The notes: generated by a model not told the origin, from the letters alone. A DNA stretch of 64,000 nt from Bacillus halotolerans (GCF_001517105.1 NZ_LPVF01000010.1:372001-436000), one strand, 5' to 3'; numbered from the stretch's first letter, positions 39,353 to 49,212 are shown. Translations and numbers: made by a program.

Positions 39353-39873
39353 TCGTCTATTAATCCTTCCATGAGTTGAATCTCAATTTTCTTTTCGCTG
39401 ACATCAATCTGTTTGACGACTGATTCAATGTAAGGGATCAGCGCGTCTTTTTTACCTTTACGACCGATTACCCATACATCATTGGCTCCCGGTGTTAAAA
39501 TTTCTTTCACCTTTCCGATCAGTTCGCCTTCTTCGGTAAAAACTTCACAGCCGATAATTTCGTGGAAATAAAATTCTCCTTCATTCAGCTCACCCAAATC
39601 CTCTTCAGGAACTTTGATGATGGCGTTTTTCAGTTCCTCTACTTCATTCAGGCTTTGTCTTTCTTTAAACTGCAGCAGATGAAATTGCTTATGCAGCCTG
39701 TACGTGTTTACCGTTACCTCTATCGGTTCTTGGCGTCCGTCCATAAACAAATACAGCGTGTTGCCCGGCTTGTACCGTTCTTCGGCAAAATCCGTTTTTG
39801 AAATGACCCGCACCTCACCTTTAATTCCGTGGGTATTTACAATTTTACCGACATTAAACCATCGCTTTGTCAT
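39349..39873 (-). CDS. rimM: 16S rRNA processing protein RimM
   Basis: RimM helps assemble the 30S head. The 174 residues from the ATG at 39873 (AGAGGTGATC upstream) contain the N-terminal beta-barrel ([16 protein letters not shown]) and the PRC-barrel ([19 protein letters not shown]). It lies between ylqD and trmD. A longer frame starting at 39897 overlaps ylqD and the ribosome-binding site. Confidence 0.96.
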   Translation of the reverse strand: MTKRWFNVGKIVNTHGIKGEVRVISKTDFAEERYKPGNTLYLFMDGRQEPIEVTVNTYRLHKQFHLLQFKERQSLNEVEELKNAIIKVPEEDLGELNEGEFYFHEIIGCEVFTEEGELIGKVKEILTPGANDVWVIGRKGKKDALIPYIESVVKQIDVSEKKIEIQLMEGLIDE

Positions 39874-39877
39874 ATGA

Positions 39878-40264
39878 TCACCTCTGGCGAATTTCAATTA
39901 CTGTTCCGTCTTTTATGACGATGGTGTTTGCTGCTGTTTTCTCATGCCAGTCATCTCCGACTTCAATGGTCAGCAGCGCATCGATTTCCTTTTCTTTCAT
40001 TTCACTGCCAAGCGGTAATGTATGTACTTGGGTAATTTGAAAATCGATCATTTTCATATTATCTTTTCGTTTTTCTATTGCCTTTTTAAATTGTTCAATT
40101 ACATCTGGGTTCTGCTGTTCTTTTTCATGTTTTCTAAGCTGAAAATAGAGCTGGCTGCATTCTCGTTCAAGCATTTGCTTCTTTTCTGTGAAAGTAGATA
40201 AAAGCTTTTCTTTGCTGCGCTCGGTTAAGACTTGCATAACGACTACACGGTGAATAATTTGCAT
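39878..40264 (-). CDS. ylqD: YlqD, conserved protein of unknown function
   Basis: This is a 128-residue protein conserved in Bacillus between khpA and rimM. A long charged coiled-coil-like helix (about 15-75: [20 protein letters not shown] region) is followed by a small beta domain with [20 protein letters not shown]. No enzyme motif is visible. Its place in a ribosome-biogenesis cluster suggests a related role, but that is inference only. Confidence 0.85.
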   Translation of the reverse strand: MQIIHRVVVMQVLTERSKEKLLSTFTEKKQMLERECSQLYFQLRKHEKEQQNPDVIEQFKKAIEKRKDNMKMIDFQITQVHTLPLGSEMKEKEIDALLTIEVGDDWHEKTAANTIVIKDGTVIEIRQR

Positions 40265-40356
40265 CGCACCAAGCTCCCTGCTTTTAAAACTTTTTCAAGA
40301 CCAGACTTTTCTATCTTGTCTTATCTTCTATCAGTTTACCCGTTTTTTGCGTGTAA

Positions 40357-40387
40357 AAAAAGGGGAGGTGCCGGCCCTCTCCCTTTT
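40357..40387 (-). terminator. Intrinsic terminator after khpA
   Basis: On the minus strand AAAAGGGAG-AGG pairs with CCTCCCCTTTT across GCCGGCA, with a run of seven T after it. It starts at the khpA stop codon and separates rpsP-khpA from ylqD-rimM-trmD. Confidence 0.8.
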
Positions 40388-40630
40388 AGTCAAATATTTC
40401 AAATTGAACTTTCTTAGAAGACTGTGCGCCAGCTGCAAATACAGCTGTTCGAATCGCTTTTGCAGTCCGGCCTTGCTTCCCGATAACTTTACCGGTATCT
40501 GACTTATGAACAGATAAGCGCAGCGCAATCTTTTGATCGGTTTCTTCTCTTATGACCCGAATGTCATCTGGATGATCAACAAGCGGCGTCACAATCGTGA
40601 CAATCAAATCTTCCAAGTGTTGATCAGTCA

Positions 40631-40631
<1 letters not shown>
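40386..40631 (-). CDS. khpA: KH-domain RNA-binding protein KhpA (YlqC)
   Basis: KhpA is an 81-residue single KH-domain protein that forms RNA-binding complexes with KhpB. The GxxG loop G51-K-Q-G54 is intact in VIGKQGRTAKAIR. It shares one base with rpsP (stop/start overlap) and ends in a terminator, so it should be co-expressed with S16. Confidence 0.95.
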
Positions 40632-40927
<296 letters not shown>

Positions 40928-40940
40928 TCAACAAGATAGT

Positions 40941-40969
40941 ATATTAACAATGATAAAAGTGTTTGTAAA
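40941..40969 (-). promoter_or_regulatory. SigA-type promoter of rpsP-khpA
   Basis: On the minus strand TTTACA (40964-40969) and TAATAT (40941-40946) are 17 bases apart, 38 bases upstream of the S16 ATG, in the gap after ffh. Confidence 0.75.
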
Positions 40970-41008
40970 GTGTTTTTTCTTAACAACGGTTTTATCATGT
41001 ATAACCGA

Positions 41009-42349
41009 TTACATAAAAGGTAACTTAAATCCTTTTTTCTTTCCTTTTGACATGTTTGTCATCTGCTTCATCATTTTTTTCATTTCGTCAAACTGCTTAA
41101 GCAGACGGTTGACTTCCTGCACGGACGTCCCGCTTCCTTTCGCAATCCGCTTGCGCCGGCTGGCATTAATGATATCCGGCTGTTCTTTTTCAAGAACGGT
41201 CATCGATTTAATGATCGCTTCCACATGATTCAGCTGCTTTTCATCAACTTGAATATTTTTCAAGCCTTTCATCTTACCTGCACCCGGCATCATTTGCAGA
41301 AGCTCATCCAAAGGCCCCATGTTTCTGACCTGTCCGAGCTGCTCCAGAAAATCATCCAATGTGAAGCTCATTGTTCTCATTTTTTGTTCCAGCTCTTTGG
41401 CCTTGTCTTCATCGACGGTTGCCTGAGCTTTTTCAATCAATGTTAACACGTCACCCATGCCGAGAATCCTTGATGCCATGCGTTCAGGATGGAATGCTTC
41501 TAATGCATCAAGCTTTTCGCCTAAACCGGCGAATTTAATCGGCGTGTTTGTCACCGCACGAATGGAAAGTGCAGCACCCCCGCGCGTGTCTCCATCAAGC
41601 TTCGTTAACACAACACCGGTTAAACCGAGCTGTTCGTTAAAGCTTTTGGCTACATTCACGGCATCCTGCCCGGTCATTGAATCGACAACCAGAAAGATTT
41701 CTTCCGGATTCGCGATTTCTTTCACTTGGGTGAGTTCATCCATAAGCTCATGGTCGATATGCAAACGGCCTGCTGTATCCAAAATGACATAATCATAGTG
41801 TTCTTCCTTGGCTTTTTCGATAGCCTGCTTGGCTATTTCTACAGGGCTGACCTGATCACCAAGGGAAAAAACAGGCATGTCGAGCTGCTTGCCTAGCGTT
41901 TCCAGCTGCTTGATTGCAGCAGGACGGTAAATATCGGCAGCAACCAGCATCGGTTTGCGATTATGCTTTTTGCGCAGCAGATTTGCAAGCTTACCGCTCG
42001 TTGTCGTTTTACCGGCACCCTGGAGACCGACCATCATAATAACAGTCGGCGGCCGCTTCGCAACGGCGATTTTGCTCTCTTCGCCGCCCATCAGCTCAGT
42101 CAGTTCCTCTTTAACGACTTTAATGACCTGCTGGCCGGGCGTCAGACTTTTCATGACGTCTTGGCCTACAGCGCGTTCACTTACTTTTTTGACAAAATCC
42201 TTGACTACTTTAAAGTTAACGTCAGCCTCAAGCAGCGCAAGACGAACCTCACGCATCATATCTTTTACATCTTGTTCGCTGACTTTCCCTTTTCCGCGGA
42301 TTTTAGAAATCGTCTGCTGCAGTCGGTCGGCTAATCCTTCAAATGCCAT
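41009..42349 (-). CDS. ffh: Signal recognition particle protein Ffh
   Basis: Ffh binds signal sequences and 4.5S/scRNA and docks with FtsY. N and G domains carry P-loop GLQGAGKT (108-115), DTAGRLH and TKLDG. The C-terminal M domain is methionine-rich, with GAGKMKGL and MKKMMKQMTNMSKGKKK. The length of 446 residues is normal. It lies 13 bases downstream of ylxM. Confidence 0.97.
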   Translation of the reverse strand: MAFEGLADRLQQTISKIRGKGKVSEQDVKDMMREVRLALLEADVNFKVVKDFVKKVSERAVGQDVMKSLTPGQQVIKVVKEELTELMGGEESKIAVAKRPPTVIMMVGLQGAGKTTTSGKLANLLRKKHNRKPMLVAADIYRPAAIKQLETLGKQLDMPVFSLGDQVSPVEIAKQAIEKAKEEHYDYVILDTAGRLHIDHELMDELTQVKEIANPEEIFLVVDSMTGQDAVNVAKSFNEQLGLTGVVLTKLDGDTRGGAALSIRAVTNTPIKFAGLGEKLDALEAFHPERMASRILGMGDVLTLIEKAQATVDEDKAKELEQKMRTMSFTLDDFLEQLGQVRNMGPLDELLQMMPGAGKMKGLKNIQVDEKQLNHVEAIIKSMTVLEKEQPDIINASRRKRIAKGSGTSVQEVNRLLKQFDEMKKMMKQMTNMSKGKKKGFKLPFM

Positions 42350-42362
42350 AGTTTGCCGCCTC

Positions 42363-42695
42363 CTAATCTAATTTCTCAAGCGCTTCAATCAGAGCTGTAA
42401 TTTCTTCCTTTTCTTCAGTACCGGAAGCAAGCTCCTTCAGCTTATTAAACATCTCTTTACGCTCCTGAAACTTTTTCAAAAGGAGCAGCTTTTCTTCATA
42501 TTGTTCAAGCATCGCTTCTGTTCGTTTGATGTTATCATAAACAGCTTGTCTTGAAACCTCATACTCTTCGGCTATTTCGCCAAGGGAGAAATCGTCCAAA
42601 TAATAAAGAGACATATAGCTCTTCTGTTTAGACGTCAACAACGACTGATAAAAATCAAACAGATAATTCATTCTCGTTGTCTTTTCGAGCGACAT
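42363..42695 (-). CDS. ylxM: YlxM, helix-turn-helix protein of the SRP locus
   Basis: The protein has 110 residues in the UPF0122/YlxM family: [20 protein letters not shown] followed by [15 protein letters not shown] is a sigma-70 region 4-like helix-turn-helix. The homologue in streptococci (YlxM) modulates SRP RNA-Ffh interaction and GTPase activity. It is the first gene of ylxM-ffh and starts from the promoter listed at 42740. Confidence 0.92.
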   Translation of the reverse strand: MSLEKTTRMNYLFDFYQSLLTSKQKSYMSLYYLDDFSLGEIAEEYEVSRQAVYDNIKRTEAMLEQYEEKLLLLKKFQERKEMFNKLKELASGTEEKEEITALIEALEKLD

Positions 42696-42739
42696 ATGAG
42701 CTCTCCCCTTTGTTAAGTCAAATCCCTTTACGATAACTT

Positions 42740-42768
42740 AGTTTACATGGTTTTAATGTGAGTGTCAA
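42740..42768 (-). promoter_or_regulatory. SigA-type promoter of ylxM-ffh
   Basis: On the minus strand a perfect TTGACA (42763-42768) and TAAACT (42740-42745) are 17 bases apart, 45 bases upstream of the ylxM ATG. It lies back to back with the ylqB promoter in the 177-base divergent gap. Confidence 0.75.
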
Positions 42769-42812
42769 GTTTTTATCTTGTCAAAGCAACGATCACTTTT
42801 TCCAATATTATC

Positions 42813-42839
42813 TAAACATCATCTAATTTATTCCGATAT
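42813..42839 (+). promoter_or_regulatory. SigD-type promoter of ylqB
   Basis: TAAA (42813-42816), then exactly 15 bases, then TCCGATAT (42832-42839) differs from the SigD consensus TAAA-N15-GCCGATAT at a single position. It lies 33 bases upstream of the ylqB ATG. I recall ylqB being reported among SigD-dependent genes in B. subtilis, which fits. Confidence 0.8.
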
Positions 42840-42872
42840 TGTATATGATCCCTATTTTAAAGGAGGATTCTC

Positions 42873-43358
42873 ATGAAAAAAATCGGTTTATTGATTATGT
42901 TATGCTTGGCTGCCGTGTTACCATTTATTTTTCCCGCCCAGCAAGCAGCTGCGGCCGGAGCCCCTTATAAGGCCTCCATCTCAAATATTAGCACGGACGG
43001 AGGCGTGTACGGTAAAATCAATTACGGACAGGGCCAATTTTGGCGAGTCAAGTACAATATTACGATAAGCGGTACATTGCTCGACGAAAAAGGAGCGCCA
43101 GTGCCAAACACACCAGTCAGCTTCGAAGCAGATACAAAAGTCGGGAATACAACACAGACAGCTGCGGGAACAACTGATGAAAACGGAAAGTTTAACGTTC
43201 CGATGTATTTAGGACCTGCTGCTGGATACTACACGTATTACACATCTGTTTCCGTTCATTACTATGACATTATTCCATTCAGGGTTTATTCAGGTGATGC
43301 GAGATTGCTATCCACTGATAACAGCCTTTATCATTTCGCCTATCAAGTGAGACGATAA
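42873..43358 (+). CDS. ylqB: YlqB, secreted Ig-like-fold protein of unknown function
   Basis: The protein has 161 residues with a classic Sec signal peptide (KKIGLLIMLCLAAVLPFIF, cleavage likely after AAA near residue 28). The mature part resembles a single Ig-like or carboxypeptidase-regulatory-type beta domain: ISGTLLDEKGAPVPNTPVSF and GTTDENGKFNVPM are typical strand-turn signatures. A Tyr-rich C-terminal segment follows. It is the only plus-strand gene between 1 and 58733, lies between ylxM and ftsY, and has a SigD promoter and strong ribosome-binding site (AAAGGAGG). The function is unknown. Confidence 0.92.
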   Translation: MKKIGLLIMLCLAAVLPFIFPAQQAAAAGAPYKASISNISTDGGVYGKINYGQGQFWRVKYNITISGTLLDEKGAPVPNTPVSFEADTKVGNTTQTAAGTTDENGKFNVPMYLGPAAGYYTYYTSVSVHYYDIIPFRVYSGDARLLSTDNSLYHFAYQVRR

Positions 43359-43360
43359 CA

Positions 43361-43399
43361 AAACAGCCCCCAAGGCTTTTGGGGGCTGTCTGTCTTTTT
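43361..43399. terminator. Bidirectional terminator between ylqB and ftsY
   Basis: The stem ACAGCCCCC pairs with GGGGGCTGT, with A-rich and T-rich flanks on both sides (CTGTCTTTTT on plus, GGGGGCTGTTTTGTT on minus). It should terminate the convergent ylqB and ftsY transcripts. Confidence 0.9.
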
Positions 43400-44387
43400 A
43401 ATCCTCCGCTTTTTCCACTAAATCTGAAAAGAGCCCGTATACGTAAGATTCAGCGTCAAACTCCTGAAGATCATCAACTTTTTCTCCTAAACCGACTAAT
43501 TTAACCGGAATATGAAGCTCGTTGCGAATTGCAAGGACAATGCCGCCTTTTGCAGTGCCGTCAAGCTTTGTTAAAGCAATTCCTGTAACGTTTGTTGCTT
43601 TAGAGAACTCCTTCGCCTGTGCCATTGCGTTTTGTCCAGTGGTGGCATCAAGGGCGAGCAGCACCTCATGAGGCGCTTCAGGCACTTCTCTTTCGATAAC
43701 GCGCTTCACCTTTTCGAGCTCCTTCATCAGGTTTACCTTATTTTGAAGACGCCCTGCCGTATCACAAATCAATACATCGGCTTCTCTCGCTTTGGCAGCG
43801 TGAACAGCATCATAGATGACAGCCGCAGGATCGCTGCCGGCCGCCTGCTTAATGACAGGCACACCCGTACGTTCTCCCCATACTTCAAGCTGTTCAATCG
43901 CTCCTGCTCTGAAAGTGTCTCCGGCAGCGAGTACAACAGACTTTCCTTCTTGCTTTAGTTTATGAGCAAGCTTTCCGATCGTTGTCGTTTTGCCGACTCC
44001 ATTTACGCCGACTAGGAGAATGACATTTAAACGCCCTTCCTGAATGTTCAGCTCAGAAATTTGTTCGTCTCCACTGTTATAAATCTCCACCAACTTCTCA
44101 GAAATAACAGACTGCACTTCCTGCGGATCTTGAATATTTCTGCGTTTCACTTCTTTTTTGAGCTCGTCTATCAGCTCCATAACCGTTGTAAAACCGACAT
44201 CAGCACTGATCAGGACCTCTTCAAGCTCTTCGAAGAAGTCCTCATCAATTTTACGGTAACGGGACACGAGATCATTCACTTTGTTTTGAAAGGAGTTTCT
44301 CGTTTTTTCAAGGCCGTCCTTAAACTTTTCAGATACGGAATCTGTCTGTTTTGTGATTTTCTCTTTTAATTTTTTAAAAAAGCTCAT
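43398..44387 (-). CDS. ftsY: SRP receptor FtsY
   Basis: FtsY is the membrane-associated receptor GTPase that binds the Ffh complex. The 329 residues carry an NG domain with P-loop GVNGVGKT (127-134), DTAGRLQNK and TKLDGTAKGG. The acidic A domain of E. coli FtsY is absent, as in other Bacillus. It ends in the shared terminator and lies 19 bases after smc. Confidence 0.97.
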   Translation of the reverse strand: MSFFKKLKEKITKQTDSVSEKFKDGLEKTRNSFQNKVNDLVSRYRKIDEDFFEELEEVLISADVGFTTVMELIDELKKEVKRRNIQDPQEVQSVISEKLVEIYNSGDEQISELNIQEGRLNVILLVGVNGVGKTTTIGKLAHKLKQEGKSVVLAAGDTFRAGAIEQLEVWGERTGVPVIKQAAGSDPAAVIYDAVHAAKAREADVLICDTAGRLQNKVNLMKELEKVKRVIEREVPEAPHEVLLALDATTGQNAMAQAKEFSKATNVTGIALTKLDGTAKGGIVLAIRNELHIPVKLVGLGEKVDDLQEFDAESYVYGLFSDLVEKAED

Positions 44388-44406
44388 CTTATAACCTCTT
44401 TCCTCG

Positions 44407-47400
44407 TTACTGAACGAATTCTTTTGTCTCTTCCAGCTTCACTGAGATGACCTTAGAAACACCGGATTCCTGCATCGTCACTCCGTAAAGCACATCAGCT
44501 TCCTCCATTGTGCCTTTTCTGTGGGTAATCACAATAAACTGAGTATCGGCACTGTATTTTTTCAAATACTGCGCAAACCGGAACACATTTGCTTCGTCAA
44601 GCGCGGCTTCTACCTCGTCTAGTACACAAAACGGCACAGGGCGCACCTTTAAAATTGAGAATAAGAGCGCAATAGCAGTAAGCGCACGCTCTCCGCCAGA
44701 CAAAAGGTTTAAGTTTTGCAGTTTTTTCCCCGGCGGCTGCGCGATAATTTCCACTCCGGAATGCAGCAGATCATTCGGATCGGTAAGCCTTAATTCCGCT
44801 CGTCCTCCTCCGAATAAGGAGCGGAAGACTTGATCAAAGTGAGAGCGGATTTGGACGAATGTGTCGTTAAAGCGTTTCGTCATCTCTTCGTCCATTTCCT
44901 CAATCACTTGGAACAGGGTATTTTTTGCTTCTGTTAAATCTTCTTTTTGTTCTGACAAGAATTGATAGCGTTCGTTAACCCTCTCAAACTCATCTATGCT
45001 TCCGAGGTTTACCGATCCAAGCTCTTCTATTGCGAGTTTAATCAGCTTCACGCGCTTTCGTGCTTCCTCGGGATCTGTTTCAAGCTGGTATTTCTCTTTA
45101 GCTCCCTCAAAGGACAAGCTGTATTCTTCCCGCAAGTATTGCAGCAAATTATCAAGCTCGACTTCCATTCGGCCTAGTTTTACTTCTTCGTCTTTTAAGA
45201 GCGTTGTTTTTTGTTTATACAGGCGCTTCATTTCTTTCAGCTCGCGCTCATACGTATCAAGCCCCTGCTGAAGTTTGATCCTCTGGTCACGCCTTAACGC
45301 AATCAATTCAATTGTTTTTGTTTTGTCATTCAATTTATGTTTCGCGGCCTCTTCCAGTTTTTCTTCGCCGCTTGTGCTTGATGACATTTCTGACGTTAAG
45401 AAGCTTAGGTCCTCTTTCGTCTCTTTTAAAGCAAGCTCTGTTTCTTGGAGCTCTTTCTTTAATCTAGCGAGGTTGTCCTCTTCGCTCTTACATGCTTGCT
45501 CTTTTTTCGCTGCTGCGATCTTCAGCTCAGTCAGCTCATTGGAGAGAGACTCTTTTGTAGAGGACTGTGTCTGTTTTTGTTTTGTCAGTCTATCAATATC
45601 CTCTTCAAGCTGTTTCATCTTTTCGGATACGGAAGAAAGCTTTTCTTCCAGCTCGCGTTTGCGCGCTTTCTTCTCTTGATCGCTTTCTGACAGAGCTGAT
45701 TTCTCTTGATCATAGAGCTCTAAGTGAGTATTGATATTCTTCTCAGCGACTTGAAGCTCATACAGCTGGCCTTTCACATCCTGCTGCTTTACTCTTAAGC
45801 CTTCCCCGGCCTCTCTTAATTCAGCCAGTTTTTTCTCCATCTCCTGAATGGATTGCTTAAGGGTTTTGACCTCTTGTTCAAGCTGCGCTGTTTTTTCTTC
45901 CATCTCAACGAGCCGCTGGGTGACATCCTCTAGTTCCCGGCTTCTTCCTAGCAGGGAATTGTTTTTCTTTTTAACGGCGCCCCCCGTCATTGAACCTCCA
46001 GGATTCACGACATCGCCCTCGAGAGTAACAATGCGGTAACGGTGTCCAAGCAGCTTCGCAAGCTCATTTGCGCCTTTTAAATGCTCTGTAATCAGAACGG
46101 TGCCAAGCAGGTTTTGAATGATACGGCGATACGCAGGATCAAATGTGACAAGATCACTGGCAACCCCGAGAAATGACGGGTGCTGCTCCGCAGTTGCCGC
46201 GTCCCTGCTTTGAAGCTGACGGTCTTTGATGACAGAAAGCGGCAGAAATGTCGCCCGGCCGAACGAATTCTGTTTCAGATATTGAATCGCTTTACGGGCG
46301 GACTGTTCATCATCGGTTACGACATGCTGTGCTGAAGCTCCGAGTGCTATTTCAATGGCCGTTTCATACTTTTGTTCTGTTGAAATCAGCTCAAGGACTG
46401 CCCCGCGAATACCGCCAAGCCGCTCTTTCGCTTTCAGCACCTCTTTAACACCTTGATAAAAGCCGGAGAAATCTCCCTGCATCGTCTCAAGCATGTCTTT
46501 TTTCGATCTCGCCTGCTGGACGTATTGGTATGCTTGGTAAAGAGCAGATTCATTTTTCTCATATTGACGCTTTTTCTGCTCGTATTTGACCTGCATTTCA
46601 CGATACGCGCCGACTTGGCTGTGAATCTCCTGCTCTATGCGGGCAAACTCGGTTTCACATGCAGCTTTTTGGGCGGAAATATCGCGCCGTTCCTGCAGAT
46701 GCTTTTCATTATTATCAGCTAGCCTCTGCTGGGTAACGGCTGATTGGGACATCTGGTCATCAAGCAGCTGGAGCTCATTGCGAATCGACGCCTGGCTGTT
46801 TAACAGCTCAAAGTAATCGCTTTTCAGCTGTTCAATTTTCTCTTCGACATTTTCATTATGAAGACTGAGAGCCTGCTGCTTTTCCTTCACCTGTGCTTTT
46901 AAATCTTTCACTTCTGTCTGAAGCGCTTCGAAAACAGCTTCCTGCTTCGCAAGATCTTCTTTCAGCACAGCTTCTTTTTGCTGAAACTGTACGATGGCTT
47001 CTTCAAGCTGCTCTCGGTTTTGCACAGCGTTTTTTTTGCGTTCTTTCAGTACTTCTTTGCGCCCTTCCAGCTTTTCAAGCTCCTCACTTGTCACAAGCAA
47101 GACTCGCTGGAGCTCGTCCACTGATTCATCGAGCGCTTGAATTTTGTCTCGCGCATCTTCAATTTTCGCTTCTTTTGCTGAGATAGCAGACGATTCAGCG
47201 AGCTCTTCTTCTTTAGCGGCTTGCACTTTCTCCTGAAGGCTTGACCATTTGGCGTGCAGCTCTTCAATATCGTAAGCGGTCAGCGCAATTTCAACATGCT
47301 CAAGCTCTTTCTTTTTCTCCAGGTAGTCTTTCGCGATTGAGGCCTGTATTTTAAGAGGTTCAACCTGGCCTTCCAGCTCATGTAATATATCTTCTACCCG

Positions 47401-47967
47401 GTTTAAATTATCCTGGGTTTCAAACAGCTTGTTTTCTGCTTTTTTCTTTCTCGTTTTGTATTTGAGCACCCCTGCTGCTTCTTCAAAGATACTGCGGCGA
47501 TCCTCCGCTTTGCTGCTCAGGATTTCTTCCACTTTCCCTTGGCTGATAATCGAAAATGCTTCTTTTCCAAGTCCTGAGTCCATAAATAAATCAATAATAT
47601 CTTTTAAGCGGCACGGCTGATTGTTAATTAAAAATTCACTCTCGCCAGATCTGTACACACGTCTTGTGACACTGACCTCATGGAAGTCAATCGGCAAAAA
47701 ATGATCGTCATTATCAAGCGTAAGTGTAACTTCGGCAAGATTTAACCGTTTTCTCGAATCACTGCCGGCAAAAATAATATCTTCCATTTTCCCGCCGCGA
47801 AGGGAACGTGCTGATTGTTCTCCAAGAACCCAGCGAATAGCGTCTGTGATATTGCTTTTTCCGCTTCCGTTCGGGCCGACAACCGCAGTGACGCCTTTTA
47901 CAAAATCAACGGAAATCCGTTCTGCAAATGATTTAAATCCTATAACGTCTAAACGTTTGAGGAACAT
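44407..47967 (-). CDS. smc: Chromosome condensation ATPase Smc
   Basis: Smc holds and compacts chromosome arms with ScpA and ScpB. The 1186 residues contain the N-terminal Walker A (GPNGSGKS, 31-38), a long coiled coil, a hinge domain (about 500-680, RLGGIRGAVLELI to GGSMTGGAVKKK), the returning coil and the C-terminal signature LLSGGERALTAIALLFSI with Walker B VLDEVEAALDEANV. There are no interruptions. It lies between rnc and ftsY. Confidence 0.97.
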   Translation of the reverse strand: MFLKRLDVIGFKSFAERISVDFVKGVTAVVGPNGSGKSNITDAIRWVLGEQSARSLRGGKMEDIIFAGSDSRKRLNLAEVTLTLDNDDHFLPIDFHEVSVTRRVYRSGESEFLINNQPCRLKDIIDLFMDSGLGKEAFSIISQGKVEEILSSKAEDRRSIFEEAAGVLKYKTRKKKAENKLFETQDNLNRVEDILHELEGQVEPLKIQASIAKDYLEKKKELEHVEIALTAYDIEELHAKWSSLQEKVQAAKEEELAESSAISAKEAKIEDARDKIQALDESVDELQRVLLVTSEELEKLEGRKEVLKERKKNAVQNREQLEEAIVQFQQKEAVLKEDLAKQEAVFEALQTEVKDLKAQVKEKQQALSLHNENVEEKIEQLKSDYFELLNSQASIRNELQLLDDQMSQSAVTQQRLADNNEKHLQERRDISAQKAACETEFARIEQEIHSQVGAYREMQVKYEQKKRQYEKNESALYQAYQYVQQARSKKDMLETMQGDFSGFYQGVKEVLKAKERLGGIRGAVLELISTEQKYETAIEIALGASAQHVVTDDEQSARKAIQYLKQNSFGRATFLPLSVIKDRQLQSRDAATAEQHPSFLGVASDLVTFDPAYRRIIQNLLGTVLITEHLKGANELAKLLGHRYRIVTLEGDVVNPGGSMTGGAVKKKNNSLLGRSRELEDVTQRLVEMEEKTAQLEQEVKTLKQSIQEMEKKLAELREAGEGLRVKQQDVKGQLYELQVAEKNINTHLELYDQEKSALSESDQEKKARKRELEEKLSSVSEKMKQLEEDIDRLTKQKQTQSSTKESLSNELTELKIAAAKKEQACKSEEDNLARLKKELQETELALKETKEDLSFLTSEMSSSTSGEEKLEEAAKHKLNDKTKTIELIALRRDQRIKLQQGLDTYERELKEMKRLYKQKTTLLKDEEVKLGRMEVELDNLLQYLREEYSLSFEGAKEKYQLETDPEEARKRVKLIKLAIEELGSVNLGSIDEFERVNERYQFLSEQKEDLTEAKNTLFQVIEEMDEEMTKRFNDTFVQIRSHFDQVFRSLFGGGRAELRLTDPNDLLHSGVEIIAQPPGKKLQNLNLLSGGERALTAIALLFSILKVRPVPFCVLDEVEAALDEANVFRFAQYLKKYSADTQFIVITHRKGTMEEADVLYGVTMQESGVSKVISVKLEETKEFVQ

Positions 47968-48040
47968 AGCGATCCTCCTTATGTAATAAGTATTTCAATT
48001 TTATCATAAACATGGATGAAATAAGACGGCAAACATACTG

Positions 48041-48068
48041 AAATCCCCCTTATAACTCAGGGGGATTT
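48041..48068 (-). other. Stem-loop at the rnc 3' end
   Basis: A perfect nine-base stem (AAATCCCCC/GGGGGATTT) with a ten-base loop starts at the rnc stop codon. On the minus strand no U tract follows, so it is a poor terminator for rnc and could instead stabilise or mark the rnc-smc message. On the plus strand TTTTATTG does follow. Confidence 0.5.
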
Positions 48069-48817
48069 TATTGTTTCGTATGGTGTTTTTGCAATTTAGC
48101 TAGAGCTTCCTGAGCAGCGTGCTGTTCGGCTTCTTTCTTTGAACGGCCGTTTCCGACTCCGAGTGGTTCACCTTTTAGAGATACGATGGCTTCGAATTCA
48201 CGGTTATGGGCAGGTCCTTTTTCGTTGGATATTTTATACTCCAGCGAGCCCTTGCCGTCCCGCTGCACGTATTCCTGCAGCTGGCTTTTAAAATCCATCA
48301 CATGAGAAAAAGCACCATCGTTTATTTTAGGGAACACATAGACTTTTAAGAAACTTTCGACCGGCTCTAATCCCTGGTCAAGATACAAGGCTCCGATAAA
48401 TGCTTCGAAGACATCCGCCAAAAGTGCAGGACGTTTTCTGCCGCCCGTCATTTCCTCGCCTTTCCCTAATAGGACAAGATCGCCGAATGACAGTTCGTGA
48501 GCCAATGAAACGAGAGACGGTTCGCATACAATCGCGGCTCTCAATTTCGTCAAATCTCCTTCACTCATAGCCGGATACTTGGCAAATAAGAATCTGGAGA
48601 TCGTCAGTTCCAAAACAGCGTCACCTAAAAATTCAAGCCTTTCATTATCTTCATACGGCTTTTTCCGATGCTCATTCACATAAGATGAATGTGTAAATGC
48701 TTGATACAAAAGCTTTTCATTTTGAAAGTGAACCGAGATCCGTTCTTGAAACTCTTTAAATTGTTCTATTTTTTTATAGAACTTTTTCTTATCTTTATAA
48801 TGTGAGTGTTTTGACAT
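48068..48817 (-). CDS. rnc: Ribonuclease III
   Basis: RNase III cleaves double-stranded RNA, including rRNA precursors, scRNA and (in B. subtilis) toxin mRNA. The signature [14 protein letters not shown] is at about 59-72, and the second acidic motif is [27 protein letters not shown]. The dsRNA-binding domain is C-terminal ([10 protein letters not shown] ... [18 protein letters not shown]). I chose the ATG at 48817 right after GGAGGTTACT (249 residues); an earlier ATG overlaps that site. Confidence 0.97.
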   Translation of the reverse strand: MSKHSHYKDKKKFYKKIEQFKEFQERISVHFQNEKLLYQAFTHSSYVNEHRKKPYEDNERLEFLGDAVLELTISRFLFAKYPAMSEGDLTKLRAAIVCEPSLVSLAHELSFGDLVLLGKGEEMTGGRKRPALLADVFEAFIGALYLDQGLEPVESFLKVYVFPKINDGAFSHVMDFKSQLQEYVQRDGKGSLEYKISNEKGPAHNREFEAIVSLKGEPLGVGNGRSKKEAEQHAAQEALAKLQKHHTKQ

Positions 48818-48920
48818 AGTAACCTCCATAGGCACATCAGGTTCACCGCGCTTCTCTGACTAAACCGGATACAGCGCGCGTAAAAGCGGCATGCTGTAAT
48901 AACTGCACGAATAAAGGGCT

Positions 48921-48946
48921 AAAGCCCCGCGTTTCGGCGGGACTTT
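48921..48946 (-). terminator. Intrinsic terminator after acpP
   Basis: On the minus strand AAAGTCCCGC pairs with GCGGGGCTTT (one G-U) over CGAAAC, just after the acpP stop, followed by AGCCCTTTATT. The U tract is weak; it is the only separation seen between the fap/fab cluster and rnc. Confidence 0.65.
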
Positions 48947-48956
48947 TAGCATCAGC

Positions 48957-49190
48957 TTATTGCTGGTTTTGTATGTAGTTCACAGCGTCGCCGACTGTTG
49001 CAATCTTTTCAGCATCTTCGTCAGAAATTTCCATATCAAACTCGTCTTCAAGTTCCATAACAAGCTCAACTACATCCAGGGAATCAGCACCTAAGTCTTC
49101 CTTGAAAGAAGCTTCAAGTTTGACGTCTGCTTCATCAACGCCAAGGCGATCTACGATGATTTTCGTTACACGCTCTAATGTATCTGCCAT
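48957..49190 (-). CDS. acpP: Acyl carrier protein
   Basis: ACP carries growing acyl chains on a phosphopantetheine arm attached to Ser37 in [16 protein letters not shown]. The 77 residues are acidic and helical, as usual. It follows fabG after an 83-base gap with its own likely promoter, and ends in a terminator. Confidence 0.97.
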   Translation of the reverse strand: MADTLERVTKIIVDRLGVDEADVKLEASFKEDLGADSLDVVELVMELEDEFDMEISDEDAEKIATVGDAVNYIQNQQ

Positions 49191-49212
49191 AGCAATTCAC
49201 CTCCCCTCAAGT

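Noticed and set aside
44407..47967. Repeats within smc
   Set aside because: The apparent repetitiveness is Glu/Lys/Leu heptad coding of the coiled coil, not nucleotide repeats.
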